Positions 1 through 8,714 of a DNA stretch of 47,352 nucleotides are shown piece by piece. The notes under the pieces were generated by a model. It worked only from the letters and a program-made list of their open reading frames with translations. It did not search any database and had not been told where the DNA came from. The stretch is from contig CAMAMB010000014.1 in assembly GCA_945836755.1 (NCBI GenBank), positions 1-47,352 of the forward strand, given 5' to 3'. Each line of letters begins with the position of its first letter. The first letter of the stretch is position 1. The stretch is from an uncultured Bacteroidales bacterium. GTDB lineage: Bacteria; Bacteroidota; Bacteroidia; Bacteroidales; Bacteroidaceae. The translations under genes were made by a program, and so were the position numbers.

Positions 1-146
1 AGAGTAACGGGATAGTAACGCAACTCTTGCTTCAACTGACTTTTTTGTGGCATCCGTTGTCTTCACAGAAAATCCAACTAAATCAATTAATCCGCTCATT
101 CTCACAGATTTTTCATCATTCTGCCCTCATTCTCAGTTTTTTGTTG
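1..146. other. Intergenic, no gene seen
   Basis: AT-richer than the rest of the window. No reading frame with a credible start was found. It holds an imperfect short direct repeat of 'ctcattctca' followed by a T-rich run (about 97-115 and 127-144), which leads into the promoter-bearing repeat that follows. It may be the tail of an upstream intergenic region. Confidence 0.5.
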
Positions 147-322
147 TATCTTTAGAGTAGATAGGCTGCGGCTCAGGTCTGTGTCTCAACGGACTTTGCG
201 TTATTTGGCCTCAGACTCTTCGCCTTGCACTATCTTTAGAGTAGATGGGCTGCGGCTCGGCAGTGGAAAGGGCAAATCCTTCGGCTTTGCCCTTTCCACT
301 TCGCTCGCCTTGCACTATCTTT
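147..322 (+). repeat. Promoter-like intergenic repeat, degenerate copies
   Basis: A 28-base unit beginning TATCTTTAGAGTAGAT and ending GGCTGCGGCTC occurs at 147-174 and, with one substitution, at 231-258. A second element, TCGCCTTGCACTATCTTT, occurs at 220-237 and exactly at 305-322. Each copy carries TATCTTT, the first seven bases of the Bacteroidetes -7 box; only the last copy (316-323) completes it with G. I recall similar sequences as dispersed intergenic repeats in Prevotella genomes, but this was not checked. It probably supplies the promoter of the C10 protease gene. Confidence 0.7.
262..300. repeat. Perfect 15-bp inverted repeat (stem-loop)
   Basis: The arm AGTGGAAAGGGCAAA (262-276) is perfectly complementary to 286-300, with a 9-base spacer. 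It sits inside the promoter-like repeat, immediately upstream of the -7 box of the C10 protease gene. There is no U-tract on either side, so it is not a standard terminator. It may be a mobile or MITE-like hairpin, or a cruciform or regulatory element. Confidence 0.7.
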
Positions 323-323
323 G
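316..323 (+). promoter_or_regulatory. -7 promoter box of the C10 protease gene
   Basis: TATCTTTG matches the Bacteroidetes -7 consensus TAnnTTTG exactly. It ends only 5 bases before ATG 329, so transcription would begin close to that codon. Translation then either starts nearly leaderless at 329 or uses the in-frame ATG at 344. Confidence 0.6.
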
Positions 324-328
324 ACCCC

Positions 329-2359
329 ATGAAAGTGAAAACGATGTCCTTTATCAGCCTCCGACGCCCCCTGACAGCCCTCCGCCGCGCGGTAGCAGTG
401 TGTCTCTGCCTCCTGCTCTGCGGCCTGACGAGCCACGCCCGGCCTACGGACCTGCGCAGCGCTGAAGCGGCACGCACCATCGCCCGCCGCTTTCTCGACC
501 TCAGCGCCGCGACGTCGCCCGCCCCCGCTCCCGCAGCCGTCCCGCCTGACGCAACCACCGCGCAGCGAGCGCTCAAGCTCACCGACTTCAGCGCCGCCTA
601 CCTCTTCAGCGAGGGCCGCCGCTTCGTGCTGGTGGGCAAGTCGACCGCAGGCCCGGCCGTACTGGGCTATGGCAGCCTGCCGACCACAGGCAAGATACCG
701 CCCGCCCTCCGCGCCATGCTCGCGCGGCCCGCAGCGAGCGCCACGACCGCCGCAACCCGCAGCGCGTCGACCTACCCGCCACTCGGCACACACAGCTGGC
801 AACCCGTAGCCCCGCTGCTGACCACCATACGCGGACAGGGCGCACCTTACAACCGGGCCTGCCCCCTCTACCACGCCCCCGACGGCCACTACTACCCCAC
901 CCTCGTGGGCTGTGTGGCTACGGCCATGGAGCAGATTATCACCTACCACCGCGCGCCGGTAGTGCTGGCCGACACACTCAAGGGCTGGGCCACCGACGCC
1001 TACGAGGTGGGCGACGTGATGCCCGGCGCACAGGTCGACACACGCCTCATACTCGACGACTACGCCCATCTGGCCGACCCCTCGCGCCCGCTCACGTCCG
1101 ACGAAGAGGCAGCGGTCGACGCCGTGGCCCGTCTGTCGTTTTATCTCGGCATGGCCTGCCACATGAGTTGGGGCTTCGGCTCGAGCGGAGCCAGCTCGTA
1201 CCGCCTCGTAGAACCACTCCGGAGAGTGTTCGGCTACAAATACGTCCACCATCTTGACAGCTACGAATATGCGCCCGCCGCTTACTGGAACTTCATAGCG
1301 GCCGAGGTGGCAGCGCGCAGGCCCGTCTACTACGCGGGCAGCGTGATGGAGGGCGGAGGCCACGCCTTCGTCATCGACGGCATAGACGAAGACGGACTTT
1401 TCCACGTCAACTGGGCCTACGACGGGCACTACGACGGCTACTACCGCCTCGACGTACTCTGTTACCCGCAGCCCGAGGCCGAACGCAGCGACGAGACCAC
1501 CGAGGGAGGCTTCTTCTGCAACCAGGAGTGCATAGCCTTTGCCCCCGACAGCGTGGCCGACGCCTTCGTGCCCGACACCTTGGGCCGCACAGGCGTAGAG
1601 GTGCGCATCGACACCATGGTCGTGGCCGCCAATCCGCTGACAGGCTGCCATACGCCCATCCGCCTCTGTCTGACCAACACCACCGACCGGGCGCTCACCA
1701 CCCCCTTCGCCCTGCTCATCAATGCCCCCACCGACACAGCCCTCTTCGTGCAGGCCGACTGGGCCGCCCTCACCGGCTCCACCATTGAAGCCCACGCCTC
1801 AGACACGCTGACCGCCTGGGTCAAGTTTGCCACCGCTGGCAGACAGCTGCTCAGCGTCACCGCCGACGGCGAACAGATACTCAGACAGACAGAGGTCGAC
1901 GTGGCCGAGGGCGGAAGCACGTCCTTCACGCGCGGCGAACCCTCGTTTGCCTATCCCGCCCCGGGCTGCGTGACCATCAGTCAGCCCATGGCCAACGCCA
2001 CGACGGAGCGCGCCGCCGTCAAGCTCTACCTCTGTGTGCAGGAGGAAGGCTCGCCCATGGAGTGGGAACACATCAGCTACCTCTCGCTGCCCGCTCAGAC
2101 GGACAGCCTCATTGTCGACACCTTCCGCGGCCTGCTGCCGGGCCATACGTACCTCTATCTGCTGCGCGAACGCTGGCCGGCCACCCTCACCCGCACCTTC
2201 ACCATGCCCTTAGACGCCGGCGTGGAGCAGGTGACGGCCGACGCCGAAGGGCCCGAAGAGTGGTTCACCCTCGACGGACGACGCATCGACCACCCCGACC
2301 GGCGCGGCATCTACCTGCGGCGGCGCGGCCAAAAGGTGGACAAAGTCATGCGGCCGTGA
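329..2359 (+). CDS. Secreted C10 family cysteine protease (streptopain/interpain type)
   Basis: A 676-aa secreted peptidase that probably degrades host or dietary protein outside the cell. A signal peptide (about residues 1-38) has a basic start and a Leu/Cys-rich core. A SpeB-type prodomain follows, with a segment 'FVLVGKSTAGPAVLGYG'. The catalytic Cys is about residue 195 in 'LVGCVATAMEQ'. The catalytic His is about 345 in 'GGGHAFVIDG', followed by Asn361-Trp in 'HVNWAYDGHY', the usual C10 arrangement. The C-terminal half is beta-rich and ends with 'TLDGRRI...GIYL', a variant of the terminal motif seen on the other secreted proteins here. The open frame extends upstream to 245, but that part is repeat sequence, so I chose ATG 329. 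ATG 344 is equally possible given the promoter position. The family call is firm; the natural substrate is unknown. Confidence 0.92.
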   Translation: MKVKTMSFISLRRPLTALRRAVAVCLCLLLCGLTSHARPTDLRSAEAARTIARRFLDLSAATSPAPAPAAVPPDATTAQRALKLTDFSAAYLFSEGRRFVLVGKSTAGPAVLGYGSLPTTGKIPPALRAMLARPAASATTAATRSASTYPPLGTHSWQPVAPLLTTIRGQGAPYNRACPLYHAPDGHYYPTLVGCVATAMEQIITYHRAPVVLADTLKGWATDAYEVGDVMPGAQVDTRLILDDYAHLADPSRPLTSDEEAAVDAVARLSFYLGMACHMSWGFGSSGASSYRLVEPLRRVFGYKYVHHLDSYEYAPAAYWNFIAAEVAARRPVYYAGSVMEGGGHAFVIDGIDEDGLFHVNWAYDGHYDGYYRLDVLCYPQPEAERSDETTEGGFFCNQECIAFAPDSVADAFVPDTLGRTGVEVRIDTMVVAANPLTGCHTPIRLCLTNTTDRALTTPFALLINAPTDTALFVQADWAALTGSTIEAHASDTLTAWVKFATAGRQLLSVTADGEQILRQTEVDVAEGGSTSFTRGEPSFAYPAPGCVTISQPMANATTERAAVKLYLCVQEEGSPMEWEHISYLSLPAQTDSLIVDTFRGLLPGHTYLYLLRERWPATLTRTFTMPLDAGVEQVTADAEGPEEWFTLDGRRIDHPDRRGIYLRRRGQKVDKVMRP

Positions 2360-2412
2360 CGCCGACGCCACACAGCCTCCCCCTCTCCCCCACAAACCTT
2401 CAACCTCTCTCT

Positions 2413-2820
2413 ATGCAGAAGAAAGTGACCATCACCACCTCGCTCGTCACCCTCACCGACAACGGCGAAGAGCGCTTCAACACCTCAGCCGAGGGCTGCT
2501 GCGTCGTGGCCGACGAGGGCATGTACCTGCGCTACGCCGAACCCGACAACGACGGCGAGGCAGTATGGGTGCTCACCGCTGACCTCGTCGACCTGCAGCG
2601 CCGAGGCCATATCACGTCGCGCTTCACCTTCATCGAAGGCAGGCTCACAGACGCCCCCTACACCACTCCCCACGGGCCCATCGCCCTGCAGCTCTACACC
2701 CACAGCGCCGAGCTGGACGTGGACCGCGAACGGCTGCTCTTCAAAGCCCGGTATACGGTGCTGGCGCAGGGCAAGGCCGTGGCCGACAACCACTTGCGCG
2801 TGGAGGCCCGCTTCGTCTGA
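2413..2820 (+). CDS. DUF1934 (YwiB-like) small beta-barrel protein
   Basis: A 135-aa cytosolic protein with no signal peptide. It fits the DUF1934/YwiB family: an early 'EERFNTSAEGCCVVADEGMY' strand pair, the central 'RFTFIEGR', then 'APYTTPHGPI' and a closing 'LRVEARF' strand. This matches the calycin-like barrel described for Bacillus YwiB. The biochemical role of the family is not established. The open frame runs further upstream, but that part is out-of-frame overlap with the protease gene. ATG 2413 begins 'MQKKVTITTSLV' and leaves a 53-base gap after the protease, which suggests possible co-transcription with it and with the M20 dipeptidase 56 bases downstream. Confidence 0.75.
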   Translation: MQKKVTITTSLVTLTDNGEERFNTSAEGCCVVADEGMYLRYAEPDNDGEAVWVLTADLVDLQRRGHITSRFTFIEGRLTDAPYTTPHGPIALQLYTHSAELDVDRERLLFKARYTVLAQGKAVADNHLRVEARFV

Positions 2821-2876
2821 GCCGGCAGGAGCGCACACCCATCCCCCTACATCCCGCAACCCCAAGACCCCTCATC

Positions 2877-4253
2877 ATGACCGACATCACCACTTACATC
2901 ACTACCGAAGAGGCGCGCTTCATGGACGAGCTCTTCTCACTGCTGCGCCTACCGAGCATCAGCGCCGAGAGCGCCCACCGCAACGACATGCGCGCCACCG
3001 CCGAACGCTGGCAACAACTCCTCAGAGAGGCCGGCGTGGACCGGGCCGAGATTGTCGAGACACCCGGCCACCCCATCGTCTGCGCCGAATACACGGTGAG
3101 CGCCGACGCACCCACCGTGCTCATCTACGGCCACTACGACGTGATGCCCGTTGAGCCCTTAGACCTCTGGCAGACCGACCCCTTCGAGCCCGTCGTACGC
3201 GACGGCCGCATCTGGGCCCGCGGCGCCGACGACGACAAAGGGCAGAGCTTCATCCAGCTCAAGGCCTTCGAATACCTGCGACGCAGGGGCGAGCTGCGCC
3301 ACAACGTGAAGTTCATACTCGAAGGCGAGGAAGAGATAGGTTCGCCGCACCTGAGCGGCTTCCTGCACAGCCACAAGGAACGCCTCGGCTGCGACGTCAT
3401 CCTCGTGAGCGATACGAGCATGCTCTCGGCTGAGCTGCCTTCGCTCACCACCGGACTGCGTGGCCTCGCCTACTGGGAGGTGGAGGTCACAGGGCCTAAC
3501 CGCGACCTCCACTCAGGGCACTTCGGCGGAGCTGTGGCCAACCCCATCAACGTGCTCTGCGAGATGCTGGCCCGCATGACCGACGCCGAGGGACGCATCA
3601 CCATCCCCCACTTCTACGACGACGTGGAAGACCTCTCCGAAACGGAGCGGGCCATGATAGCCTCCATCCCCTTCGACGAGGAGAAGTATAAAGCGGCCAT
3701 CGGAGTGGACGCCCTGCGCGGCGAAAGCGGCTACTCGACCATCGAACGCAACGCCTGCCGGCCGAGCTTCGACGTGTGTGGCATCTGGGGCGGCTACACG
3801 GGCGAGGGAGCCAAGACGGTGCTGCCCTCCAAGGCTTACGCCAAAGTGAGCACGCGCCTCGTGCCCCATCAGCAGCACGAACGCATCTCGCAACTCTTCG
3901 CCGACTACTTCAAGCAGATGGCCCCGCCCTGCGTGAAGGTCGAGGTGCGCCCCATGCACGGCGGACAGGGCTACGTATGCCCCATCGACCACCCGGCATA
4001 TAGAGCCGCCGAACAGGGATTTGCCGAGGCCTTCGGCAAAAGACCCTTGGCCGTGCGCCGCGGAGGCAGCATACCCATCATCAGCGACTTCGAGCAAACA
4101 CTCGGCGTAAAGACCATCCTCATGGGCTTCGGCTTAGAAAGCAACGCCATACACTCACCCAACGAGAACTTCCCCCTCGACATGCTTCGCAAGGGCATAG
4201 CGGCCGTGGTAGGCTTCCACCGCCACTACGACGAGGTCTGCGCCCAGGCCTGA
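2877..4253 (+). CDS. M20 family dipeptidase (zinc metallopeptidase)
   Basis: A 458-aa cytosolic metallopeptidase expected to hydrolyse dipeptides, completing peptide breakdown. Two-zinc M20 motifs are clear: 'YGHYDVMP' with His86 and Asp88; the bridging Asp in 'GADDDKGQ' (about residues 117-123); and the catalytic and metal Glu pair in 'EGEEEIGS' (Glu151/Glu152). The lid or dimerisation domain lies between roughly residues 190 and 345, starting near '[13 protein letters not shown]'. The last His ligand is likely in 'NAIHSPNEN' near the C-terminus. Length is typical for the dipeptidase branch of the ArgE/DapE/CPG2 group. It follows the DUF1934 gene on the same strand and ends at a strong terminator. 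Exact substrate preference cannot be read from sequence. Confidence 0.92.
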   Translation: MTDITTYITTEEARFMDELFSLLRLPSISAESAHRNDMRATAERWQQLLREAGVDRAEIVETPGHPIVCAEYTVSADAPTVLIYGHYDVMPVEPLDLWQTDPFEPVVRDGRIWARGADDDKGQSFIQLKAFEYLRRRGELRHNVKFILEGEEEIGSPHLSGFLHSHKERLGCDVILVSDTSMLSAELPSLTTGLRGLAYWEVEVTGPNRDLHSGHFGGAVANPINVLCEMLARMTDAEGRITIPHFYDDVEDLSETERAMIASIPFDEEKYKAAIGVDALRGESGYSTIERNACRPSFDVCGIWGGYTGEGAKTVLPSKAYAKVSTRLVPHQQHERISQLFADYFKQMAPPCVKVEVRPMHGGQGYVCPIDHPAYRAAEQGFAEAFGKRPLAVRRGGSIPIISDFEQTLGVKTILMGFGLESNAIHSPNENFPLDMLRKGIAAVVGFHRHYDEVCAQA

Positions 4254-4284
4254 AGCCTTGCCGAGGCGCGCACAAGCCCCATAG

Positions 4285-4323
4285 ATACGTCAAAAGCCCC
4301 TCCGCGAGGGGCTTTTGACGTAT
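4285..4323. terminator. Bidirectional rho-independent terminator
   Basis: A perfect 17-bp inverted repeat (arms 4285-4301 and 4307-4323, loop ccgcg) with a GC core of GCCCCT/AGGGGC flanked by CAAAA/TTTTG. It lies between the convergent M20 dipeptidase and outer-membrane protein genes and can serve both. Confidence 0.85.
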
Positions 4324-4341
4324 GTGGCTGACCACGAAAGG

Positions 4342-5067
4342 TCAGAAGGCGCGGAAGTTGAGGCGGAAAGTGAGCACGGGATAGACGCGAAGGGCATCGC
4401 ACACCTTGTTGAAGGTGTTGTCGTCCTTGACGGTGGCGTCGTCAATCTCTCCGTAGTCGGTGTAAAGCTCGGGCTTGCCCTCAAACTGCACGCCAAGCTC
4501 GGTGTTGAAGCTCAGCAGCTTGTTGGGGACGGAGCGGCCGAAACCTATGCCGAGGTAGGGGCGGAAGCCATTGATTTTGAAGCCACCGGAGATGCGGCCG
4601 TTCTCGTCGGCAGGAAGCTTGAAGTCGCCGATGACTGCCTGCACGTTGGGATCGGTCAGGTCGTCGCTCTTACCGGTTATCTTCAAGAGCTTGTTGCCAC
4701 CGAAGTAGGCACCGGCAGCCACGTAGAAAGGCACTTTGGGGAAGGGGTACAGATTAAATATAAGGTGTCCCTGCACGCGGCCGAGGTCGCCCTTGAGCTC
4801 CACCTCGCCTTCTCCGCTGTAGGCGCCGGAGGAGAGGGTGCTGTACTCGTAATCAGCGTCAGCCTTGAACGTGATGGAAGGCAGGATGGCTACGCCGGCG
4901 CGCAACTGCACATACTTGGTGATGGGGGTGGCTGCCTCGATGGTGATACCCGTAGTACCTACACCGGCGCCGAGACCCAGGTGGTTAAACAGCTTCTTGT
5001 CCGTGCTCTGAGCGGCGAGCATGAGGCCGGCGCTGAAGCAGAGTAGAAGAGATAGTAGTTTCTTCAT
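4342..5067 (-). CDS. Outer membrane beta-barrel protein
   Basis: A 241-aa protein with a typical signal peptide (MKKLLSLLLCFSAGLMLAAQ, cleavage probably after AQ). It is followed by alternating beta-strands: 'LGLGAGVGTTGITIEAATPI', 'YVQLRAGVAILPS', a paired 'HLIFNLYPF' and 'FYVAAGAYFGGN', and a final 'VYPVLTFRLNFRAF' strand ending in Phe, as expected for BAM-dependent barrels. It resembles the small porin-like barrels common in Bacteroidales; ligand and function are unknown. The open frame allows a start 9 codons upstream, but ATG 5067 gives a clean signal peptide. It is a single gene, convergent with the dipeptidase gene. The 5' leader can form a hairpin. Confidence 0.75.
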   Translation of the reverse strand: MKKLLSLLLCFSAGLMLAAQSTDKKLFNHLGLGAGVGTTGITIEAATPITKYVQLRAGVAILPSITFKADADYEYSTLSSGAYSGEGEVELKGDLGRVQGHLIFNLYPFPKVPFYVAAGAYFGGNKLLKITGKSDDLTDPNVQAVIGDFKLPADENGRISGGFKINGFRPYLGIGFGRSVPNKLLSFNTELGVQFEGKPELYTDYGEIDDATVKDDNTFNKVCDALRVYPVLTFRLNFRAF

Positions 5068-5100
5068 TGTGAAAAATAGTTTAGGTGAATACATCGTTCG

Positions 5101-5132
5101 GCCCCTCGTAGCCGGAGCTAAAAGCGAGGGGC
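5101..5132 (-). promoter_or_regulatory. Stem-loop in the 5' leader of the barrel gene
   Basis: Arms GCCCCTCG (5101-5108) and CGAGGGGC (5125-5132) pair perfectly. TAGC (5109-5112) and GCTA (5117-5120) extend the stem around a CGGA loop, with AAAG bulged. It starts 33 bases upstream of the start codon, inside the presumed transcript. A role in mRNA stability or translation is possible. Confidence 0.4.
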
Positions 5133-5137
5133 GCCTG

Positions 5138-5145
5138 CAAAGTTG
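5138..5145 (-). promoter_or_regulatory. Possible -7 box of the barrel gene (one mismatch)
   Basis: On the minus strand this reads CAACTTTG, one base away from TAnnTTTG, about 70 bases upstream of the start at 5067. It is the best candidate in the region but not an exact match. Confidence 0.3.
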
Positions 5146-5263
5146 TCATAAATTTTTAAGAGAAAGCACTCCGCGTTTCACTTTTTTAGAAAAAAATTGT
5201 GGCCAATCGCCGGCCCGCGCCCCCGAGAAGGCTCACAAGGCAAAGGAGACGCGGGGCGAAGAT

Positions 5264-5347
5264 GGGGGCGAAGGCATGGCGAGTGGGGGTGAAGGCATGG
5301 CGCAAGGGGGCGAAGGCCTGCCGCAAGGGGATGAAGGCATCTACGGA
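5264..5347. repeat. 21-bp minisatellite, four units
   Basis: Four tandem units of exactly 21 bases start at 5264, 5285, 5306 and 5327. Each begins GGGGG (GGGGA in the last), then YGAAGGCMTG. Because 21 is seven codons, spurious frames on both strands show seven-residue repeats. The remaining 5146-5473 stretch holds no convincing gene. Confidence 0.75.
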
Positions 5348-5473
5348 GCAGGCGAGGGGCGGCAACGGGGCTTTAGATGCGTAGCTGCCCGATGGAGATG
5401 GCAATTTGGCCTTTTAGGGACAATCTTCATGCTTTTTTCATAGGCTCATGGCGACCATCCTAAGTGTTTTGGC

Positions 5474-5481
5474 TAACTTTG
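5474..5481 (+). promoter_or_regulatory. -7 promoter box of the 944-aa secreted protein gene
   Basis: TAACTTTG matches TAnnTTTG exactly, 72 bases before ATG 5554. This gives a leader of about 65 bases. No clear -33 box was seen. Confidence 0.6.
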
Positions 5482-5553
5482 CCGCGCTTGACTGATTTGT
5501 CAAAGCATTCTGCCCGTGCCTATCAATCACTTCACTCACATAAATCCTTATCA

Positions 5554-8388
5554 ATGAAAAAATTATTTACCAAAGTGCAATTTCTGCCACTGCTTCTGCT
5601 GATGCTTTTCAGCCTCGGCGGGACACTGAGTTTGTCTGCACAAGGCACAGACGACTTTGACACTTCTTTCACAAGCGCTAACTCCAGCTATAGCACGCGT
5701 ACCTCGAAAGCCGGCTGGGTATGCACCTACGCCGCCTTGGTCAGCATCGACGGCACCATTGCTCCCACCATCAACGGCAAGACATCGGCCGTAGGTACAA
5801 TCACCTCGCCGACCCTCACCGGCGGCATCGGCACCTTGACCTTCAAGTATACCAATACCAACATCGAGGCGAAAGGCGTCAGCGTCCATGTCTCCATCAT
5901 GCAGGATGGCGCGACCGTCAAGGAGTTTGACGTGGTAAACACCTATGTCACGCAGAGTGAGGTTTATACATATACCTCAGACGAATTGAACATAGAGGGC
6001 GACTTTACGCTGGTCATCAAGAACAACAGCCCAAGCAACAACAGCAGCAAAAACAAGGACCGCGTGTCTATCTGGGGCATTAGCTGGACCGGCTACGGGG
6101 AAGCAGGCGGCGGCAGTGGCGATCCTTCGGCCACCGACCAGACGCTGAGCTTCAGCAACGCCACCGTCGAGACATACGCCTCCACCGCATCCCTCACCGC
6201 CAACCCCCTCTCCGGCGCAATGACCAACGTGAGCTATCAGTCGAGCAATGAGGCCGTAGCCACCGTGAATGCAGACGGCAGCCTACAGATTGTAGGTGCA
6301 GGCTCCACCACCATTACTGCCACGGCTGAGGCCGGTACGGTAGACGAAGTCACCTATAACGAGGGCAAGGCCAGCTATGTACTCCACGTATATCCCGCAA
6401 CCGTTGCAGGCATCCGCACCTTCATGGCCAATGGCACCACAAGCAGCCTCAAGGCCAACCTCACCAACGCCGTAGTGACCTACACCAACGGAAGCTACGC
6501 CTTCTTGGAGGACGCTTCGGGCGCCATCATGGTATACCGCTCCACCCACGGCCTCAGCGCAGGCGAGTGCTACACCGGCGAAATCACCATGACCACCGGC
6601 AGCTACAACGGCCTCGCCCAGCTCACGTCCATCGACCCCAGCGCCGCTGAGAAGACTACCGTAGCCGTCGAGCCCACCGAAGTAGACATGGCCACCCTCG
6701 TCGACAACTTCGCTGCCTACGAGAGCATGTTCATCAAGCTCGTCAACGTGACCACCACAGGCGCCATCGCCTCTAAAAACAATACCACCACCCTCACACA
6801 GGATGGCGTGCTCTACGAAAGCCCCGTGCTCCGCGCTGCCAACGCCCTCACCTCTGTCGTGGCCGGCGGCGTCTACGACATCCTGTGCTTCCCCGGCGTC
6901 TTCAATACTACCAAGCAGCTCAACGTCTATACCGACGACCACGTAGTGCCCAGCGGCGCAGTCATCAAGGCTGACCCTGCACTCGCCTTTGCTTCCGAGG
7001 AAGTGACCATCGGTTTCGACTCCGACGCCACCTATGCGGCCACCTCTCTCTCTGATGCCACCATCACCTACACCTACACCGTCAACCCCGCAGATGCAGA
7101 TATCGTCGCCAATCCCGAGGACGCCAACGGCTTCTACCTCATCACCGGCAAGCAGGTGTGCGACGTGACCGTCACCGCCTCCGTGGCCGAGACCAGCACC
7201 TACAAGGAAGGCGAAGCTACCCTCGTGATACACGTCGTTGCCCCCGCTGCCAATATCAGCCCCAAGGTCATCTACCGCAAGGTAACCTCCAGCGACGCCA
7301 TTGTTGACGGCGGCGTTTACCTCCTCGTCTGCGAAAGCAAGGGCGACGCCATGGCCGACATCGACGCCGACGACAGCAAGCGCATGAGCACAGCCACCAT
7401 CGCCACCCAGACCGATGCCGAGGGCGTCAACTACTATGAAGGCCGCGTCAACGAGGATGGGGCTCCCTACGAGCTTACCGCCCAGCTCGCCGCCGACGGC
7501 ACTTACTACCTGCTCCACGGTTCCGGCAAGTACCTCAATGCCACTTCTTCCACCGACATCGCTCTCTCCGAGACCGGCAAGGCAGGTTGGTCGTTCGACT
7601 TCGTTGAGAGCACCGGCAACGTCCAGATTTCTAACTCCAGCAAGACAGGCAGCTACCTCCAGCGTAACGGCAATCCCAAAAACAAGTTCATCAAGAACTA
7701 CGCCAATGGTCAGTCTACCGTTCAGCTCTACCAGAAGGTGGGCGAGATGACGCTCTCCAAGGCCGTCAACGGACACACCACCTACGTGGCCGACTTCGCT
7801 TACAGCATGCCCGCCTCCCTGAAGGGCGCCGTGATTGAGCAGGCCACCGCCACTACGCTGAAGATTACCGACGCCTTCTCCGCCGGCGACGAAGTGCCTG
7901 CCCTCACTCCCCTGCTCGTCAAGACGGCCGAGGCCTACGCTGACGACGAGACCGCCAAGGCTTACTATCCCGCCGTGCTCAACAAGTCAGTGAGCGCCTA
8001 CACCGGCGAAAACTTCCTCGAATACCAGCGCGCCGCCGACGGCCTTACCACCACGTCTGCCAAATACGCCGACGCCATCTGCCGCTACTACAAGCTCGCT
8101 GTCAAGGACGGCGTACCCGGCTTCTACATGGGCAACGCCACCGGCGCAGCCTTCCAGCTCACCAAGGGCTCTACCGCCTACCTCACCGTGCCCAAGGAAA
8201 TAGCCTCTGCCAACGGCTTCTCCCTCGAAAGACTGCTCGGAAGCGCCACCGGCATACAGACCATCGACACCGTCAACGTTGCAGACGCTCCCATCTACAA
8301 CTTACAGGGACAGCGCGTCATGCTCCGCAAGAGCCAGCTGCCACAGGGCCTCTACATCGTCGGTGGCAAGAAAGTCTTAGTCAAGTAA
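5554..8388 (+). CDS. Large secreted multidomain protein (Ig-like, OB-like and lectin-like modules)
   Basis: A 944-aa secreted protein with no recognisable catalytic centre, probably an adhesin or carbohydrate-binding surface protein. In order: signal peptide (about 1-30, ending 'SLSAQG'); an N-terminal beta-sandwich (about 30-200) with 'GTITSPTLTGGIGTLTFKY'; a BIG2-type Ig-like domain (about 215-300, 'SSNEAVATVNADGSLQIVG'); an OB-like domain (about 300-480, 'YAFLEDASGAIMVY'); another Ig-like domain; a ricin-like beta-trefoil region ('GTYYLLHGSGKYLNA', about 570-725); a C-terminal module containing 'PALTPLLVKTAEAY'; and the terminal motif 'YNLQGQRV...GLYIVGGKKVLVK'. The last resembles sorting tails of Bacteroidetes secreted proteins, although type IX secretion is inferred. 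The open frame starts 30 codons earlier, but only ATG 5554 gives a proper signal peptide. A 54-aa gene follows after 27 bases. Confidence 0.8.
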   Translation: MKKLFTKVQFLPLLLLMLFSLGGTLSLSAQGTDDFDTSFTSANSSYSTRTSKAGWVCTYAALVSIDGTIAPTINGKTSAVGTITSPTLTGGIGTLTFKYTNTNIEAKGVSVHVSIMQDGATVKEFDVVNTYVTQSEVYTYTSDELNIEGDFTLVIKNNSPSNNSSKNKDRVSIWGISWTGYGEAGGGSGDPSATDQTLSFSNATVETYASTASLTANPLSGAMTNVSYQSSNEAVATVNADGSLQIVGAGSTTITATAEAGTVDEVTYNEGKASYVLHVYPATVAGIRTFMANGTTSSLKANLTNAVVTYTNGSYAFLEDASGAIMVYRSTHGLSAGECYTGEITMTTGSYNGLAQLTSIDPSAAEKTTVAVEPTEVDMATLVDNFAAYESMFIKLVNVTTTGAIASKNNTTTLTQDGVLYESPVLRAANALTSVVAGGVYDILCFPGVFNTTKQLNVYTDDHVVPSGAVIKADPALAFASEEVTIGFDSDATYAATSLSDATITYTYTVNPADADIVANPEDANGFYLITGKQVCDVTVTASVAETSTYKEGEATLVIHVVAPAANISPKVIYRKVTSSDAIVDGGVYLLVCESKGDAMADIDADDSKRMSTATIATQTDAEGVNYYEGRVNEDGAPYELTAQLAADGTYYLLHGSGKYLNATSSTDIALSETGKAGWSFDFVESTGNVQISNSSKTGSYLQRNGNPKNKFIKNYANGQSTVQLYQKVGEMTLSKAVNGHTTYVADFAYSMPASLKGAVIEQATATTLKITDAFSAGDEVPALTPLLVKTAEAYADDETAKAYYPAVLNKSVSAYTGENFLEYQRAADGLTTTSAKYADAICRYYKLAVKDGVPGFYMGNATGAAFQLTKGSTAYLTVPKEIASANGFSLERLLGSATGIQTIDTVNVADAPIYNLQGQRVMLRKSQLPQGLYIVGGKKVLVK

Positions 8389-8415
8389 CCACTCCCCTCA
8401 AAAGTCAACCGCATC

Positions 8416-8580
8416 ATGAAACAATATAAGAAGCCTTTCACCCAAGCGGTGAACCTCCACACGGCCGAGAGCCTGCTCACCGGCTCAGGCATTGAGATCA
8501 AAGACGACTGGACCGACACCGAAGAATACAGCAACCAAAAAGGAGGCTGGTCGTCTGAAAGCTGGACCAACGAAGATTAA
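8416..8580 (+). CDS. Small protein (54 aa), partner of the large secreted protein
   Basis: ATG 8416 to TAA 8580. The product starts 'MKQYKKPFTQAVNLHTAESL', continues with 'LTGSGIEI', then an acidic stretch, 'EEYSNQK', and a Trp-containing tail 'GGWSSESWTNED'. It has no signal peptide or domain I can name. It shares a loose pattern with the small genes at 16074-16298 and 31746-31940: a basic N-terminus with an aromatic residue, a hydrophobic stretch ending at Gly-Ser, an [L/Y]SN-x-[K/R] motif, and Trp close to the C-terminus. All three directly follow a giant secreted protein gene. The gap here is 27 bases and a strong terminator lies just downstream, so it is very probably co-transcribed with the 944-aa protein gene. 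I infer a conserved but uncharacterised small-protein family; a peptide precursor or secretion helper are both possible. Confidence 0.7.
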   Translation: MKQYKKPFTQAVNLHTAESLLTGSGIEIKDDWTDTEEYSNQKGGWSSESWTNED

Positions 8581-8606
8581 CGGTCTCACGTAGACCATCG
8601 TACTAT

Positions 8607-8646
8607 AAGGTGCGCCCCCACCACAGCCTGGCGGCGCACCTTTTTT
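8607..8646 (+). terminator. Rho-independent terminator
   Basis: A perfect 10-bp stem, AAGGTGCGCC (8607-8616) with GGCGCACCTT (8633-8642), followed by a T run to 8646. It closes the unit of the 944-aa protein gene and its 54-aa partner. Confidence 0.85.
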
Positions 8647-8672
8647 ATGTCCCGCCGCCGCGCCAAGGAATG

Positions 8673-8714
8673 CCGCCCACCCTGCCACCTGCACCGCCCA
8701 CCCTGCCGCCTGCA
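8673..8714. repeat. 21-bp tandem repeat, two units
   Basis: Two adjacent 21-base units (8673-8693 and 8694-8714), identical except for one A/G, begin CCGCCCACCCTGCC. This is the same period as three other intergenic minisatellites in the window, but the unit sequence is unrelated. Confidence 0.6.

Noticed and set aside
236-1795. Long minus-strand open frame (519 aa) opposite the C10 protease gene
   Set aside because: Antisense to a gene with clear family motifs; its product is Val/Gly/Ala-rich noise typical of GC-rich reverse strands.
5021-5443. Open frame of 140 aa with GGEGMAQ-like repeats
   Set aside because: Overlaps the 5' end of the outer-membrane protein gene on the other strand; the repeats come from a 21-bp minisatellite, and it lacks promoter position and domain.
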